Assembly: GCA_025093985.1 (NCBI GenBank) | Contig: JACAAK010000002.1 | Location: forward strand, 3,162,001-3,226,000 | Origin: Calvatia gigantea | Lineage: Eukaryota > Basidiomycota > Agaricomycetes > Agaricales > Lycoperdaceae | Length of the DNA stretch: 64,000 nucleotides | Direction: 5' to 3' | Part shown: piece after piece, positions 62,911 through 64,000 of the stretch | Numbering within the stretch: the first letter of the stretch is position 1 | Layout of the letters: each line of letters opens with the position of its first letter | The notes under the pieces: generated by a model | What the model was told of the DNA's origin: nothing | Databases searched by the model: none | The model's input: the letters and a program-made list of their open reading frames with translations, nothing else | Made by a program: the position numbers and the translations under genes

Positions 62911-64000
62911 CATGTCGCTAGTGCAGCTTTCCCTAACATCTCTCGCAGCTATCGTCATCTACCGACTATGCAAGCTTGTGGTTAATGAATTGGGGTCACC
63001 TATCCGCCATTTCCCTGGTCCTCCGAGTTACAATCCCCTGCTCGGAAATTTCTTGGAAGTCTTCACTTCGGCAAGAATTGTTTTCACTTTTGACGTAACC
63101 CATTTGTCCGCTCACCTGCAGGGTCGATGTTAGGATCAGCTGAACGTACATAGGAAGTGGATTGAGAAATATGGAACTACTTTCAGATACAAAGGGATCC
63201 TATGGGTCTGTTTCGTGCATTACAGCTCGCACTCGCACTGACTCTAAGTGCCTTAGCGGAGTCGCTTGTATACATCGGATTTAAAGGCCATCAATCATAT
63301 TCTTATGGACAACTACACCTATCAGAAACCGGAGCCTGCCACGTATAATCTTCGAAGAGTCCTGGGCGAAGGCACGTCCTTGATATGTGCGTCAGCGCGT
63401 ACAATTGGCTTACCACCAGGTTGGGCTCAGGCGTCCTACTAACAGAGGGAGATGTTCACAAGAATCAGGCGCGGCAAACTCAATGACCTAAAATATTCTT
63501 GCTAACGTTGGGGTGCGCATCTGTAGCGTAAAATTTTGGTAAGCTGTGCGCGTTTGGTTCAATTATCCTGTGATAATGATGTTATACGTTCCCGACTAGA
63601 ATCCTGCCTTTGGACCGCTGCAAATTCGGGAACTTACTGCAACTTTTCTGGAAAAAGCTGTTCAGGTTAGTATTCACAACCATGAAGCTAGCCTCTGTGT
63701 GAGATTTTATAGCTCCGAGATGCGTGGGCGTCCAAACTTAAAGCAGACGATGATGAAGCTCAGGTGGATGCTCTGTCATGGCTGAGTAAGACGACGTTGG
63801 ACGTGATTGGTGAAGCAGGTGCGACAAACCGCCATATGGGCCTTCAACTGATTTCTGACTCCAAACGCTGCTCAAAGGCTTCGGCTATGACTTTGGGGAC
63901 ACTACAAGAACAGCCAGGTCGACAAAGTGAATTATCAGAAGCTTTTAAGTTATTATTTAGTGTCGGGACGCGACCCAACTTAGTGGCTGTCCTCCGAGGA
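62911..64000 (+). CDS. Cytochrome P450 monooxygenase 2, cut by the window end
   Basis: Paralogue of the previous gene, 5' part only. Start MSLVQLSLTSLAAIVIYRL (anchor) at 62911, then the Pro-rich hinge FPGPPSYNPLLGNFLE. Short exons follow: [82 protein letters not shown] and SEAFKLLFSVGTRPNLVAVLRG at the edge. The I-helix, ExxR and haem regions lie outside the window. An extra T at about 63928, giving an in-frame TGA, interrupts the sequence before ELSEAFK. The exon after VHKNQ near 63460-63500 does not join cleanly to the next, so this copy may be damaged. Confidence 0.75.

Overview
This 64 kb window reads as nuclear DNA of a mushroom-forming basidiomycete (Agaricomycetes). Genes are broken by many short introns of about 45-70 bases with GT...AG ends and lie close together on both strands. 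The content is typical of these fungi: translation elongation factor 3, NACHT NTPases of the fungal NLR-like type, a DUF6533-type membrane protein family, an M50B-like peptidase, P450s and a PL14-type polysaccharide lyase. No rRNA, CRISPR array or intact transposon was recognised, and no convincing tRNA.

Layout. 1-3536 holds no gene I can support. 3537-6097 (+) is a CBM21 glycogen-targeting PP1 regulatory subunit. 6570-13000 is a diverged tandem duplication of one unit: a DUF6533-like membrane-protein gene plus the 3' end of PFS2. The left unit (6570-9225) carries a truncated PFS2 copy; the right unit joins the complete PFS2 gene (12675-14853, -). A housekeeping block follows: V-ATPase subunit a (15061-18183, +), elongation factor 3 (19028-22413, +), an LACTB2-type metallo-hydrolase (22738-23895, -) and splicing factor CWC22 (24313-27392, +).

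27.8-41.2 kb is an accessory island. It has two tandem NACHT genes on the minus strand (27809-30134, apparently intact; 30755-33078, a pseudogene), an FG-GAP/ITFG1-like membrane protein (33242-35914, +), a third and different NACHT gene with an in-frame stop and frame changes (36620-38908, +), and an F-box protein (39481-41161, -). Next come an M50B-like membrane peptidase (42348-44050, -), a Rab11/Ypt31 GTPase (44729-45891, -) and an L-rhamnose mutarotase (46363-46904, +).

49.0-55.2 kb is a four-gene array, all on the plus strand: PL14 lyase, methyltransferase, methyltransferase, PL14 lyase. The two lyases are nearly identical over the middle of their 3' halves but diverged at the 5' end. 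REV1 translesion polymerase (55664-59617, -) follows, then two tandem related P450 genes (60077-62424 and 62911 to beyond the window end, +).

A pattern that crosses the window: many otherwise well-conserved genes (elongation factor 3, V-ATPase a, CWC22, REV1, a P450, a methyltransferase) contain isolated single extra bases that break the frame. Every event I could place is an insertion and none is a deletion. Insertion-type consensus error is the simplest reading, and it means that calling a pseudogene from one frame break here is unsafe.
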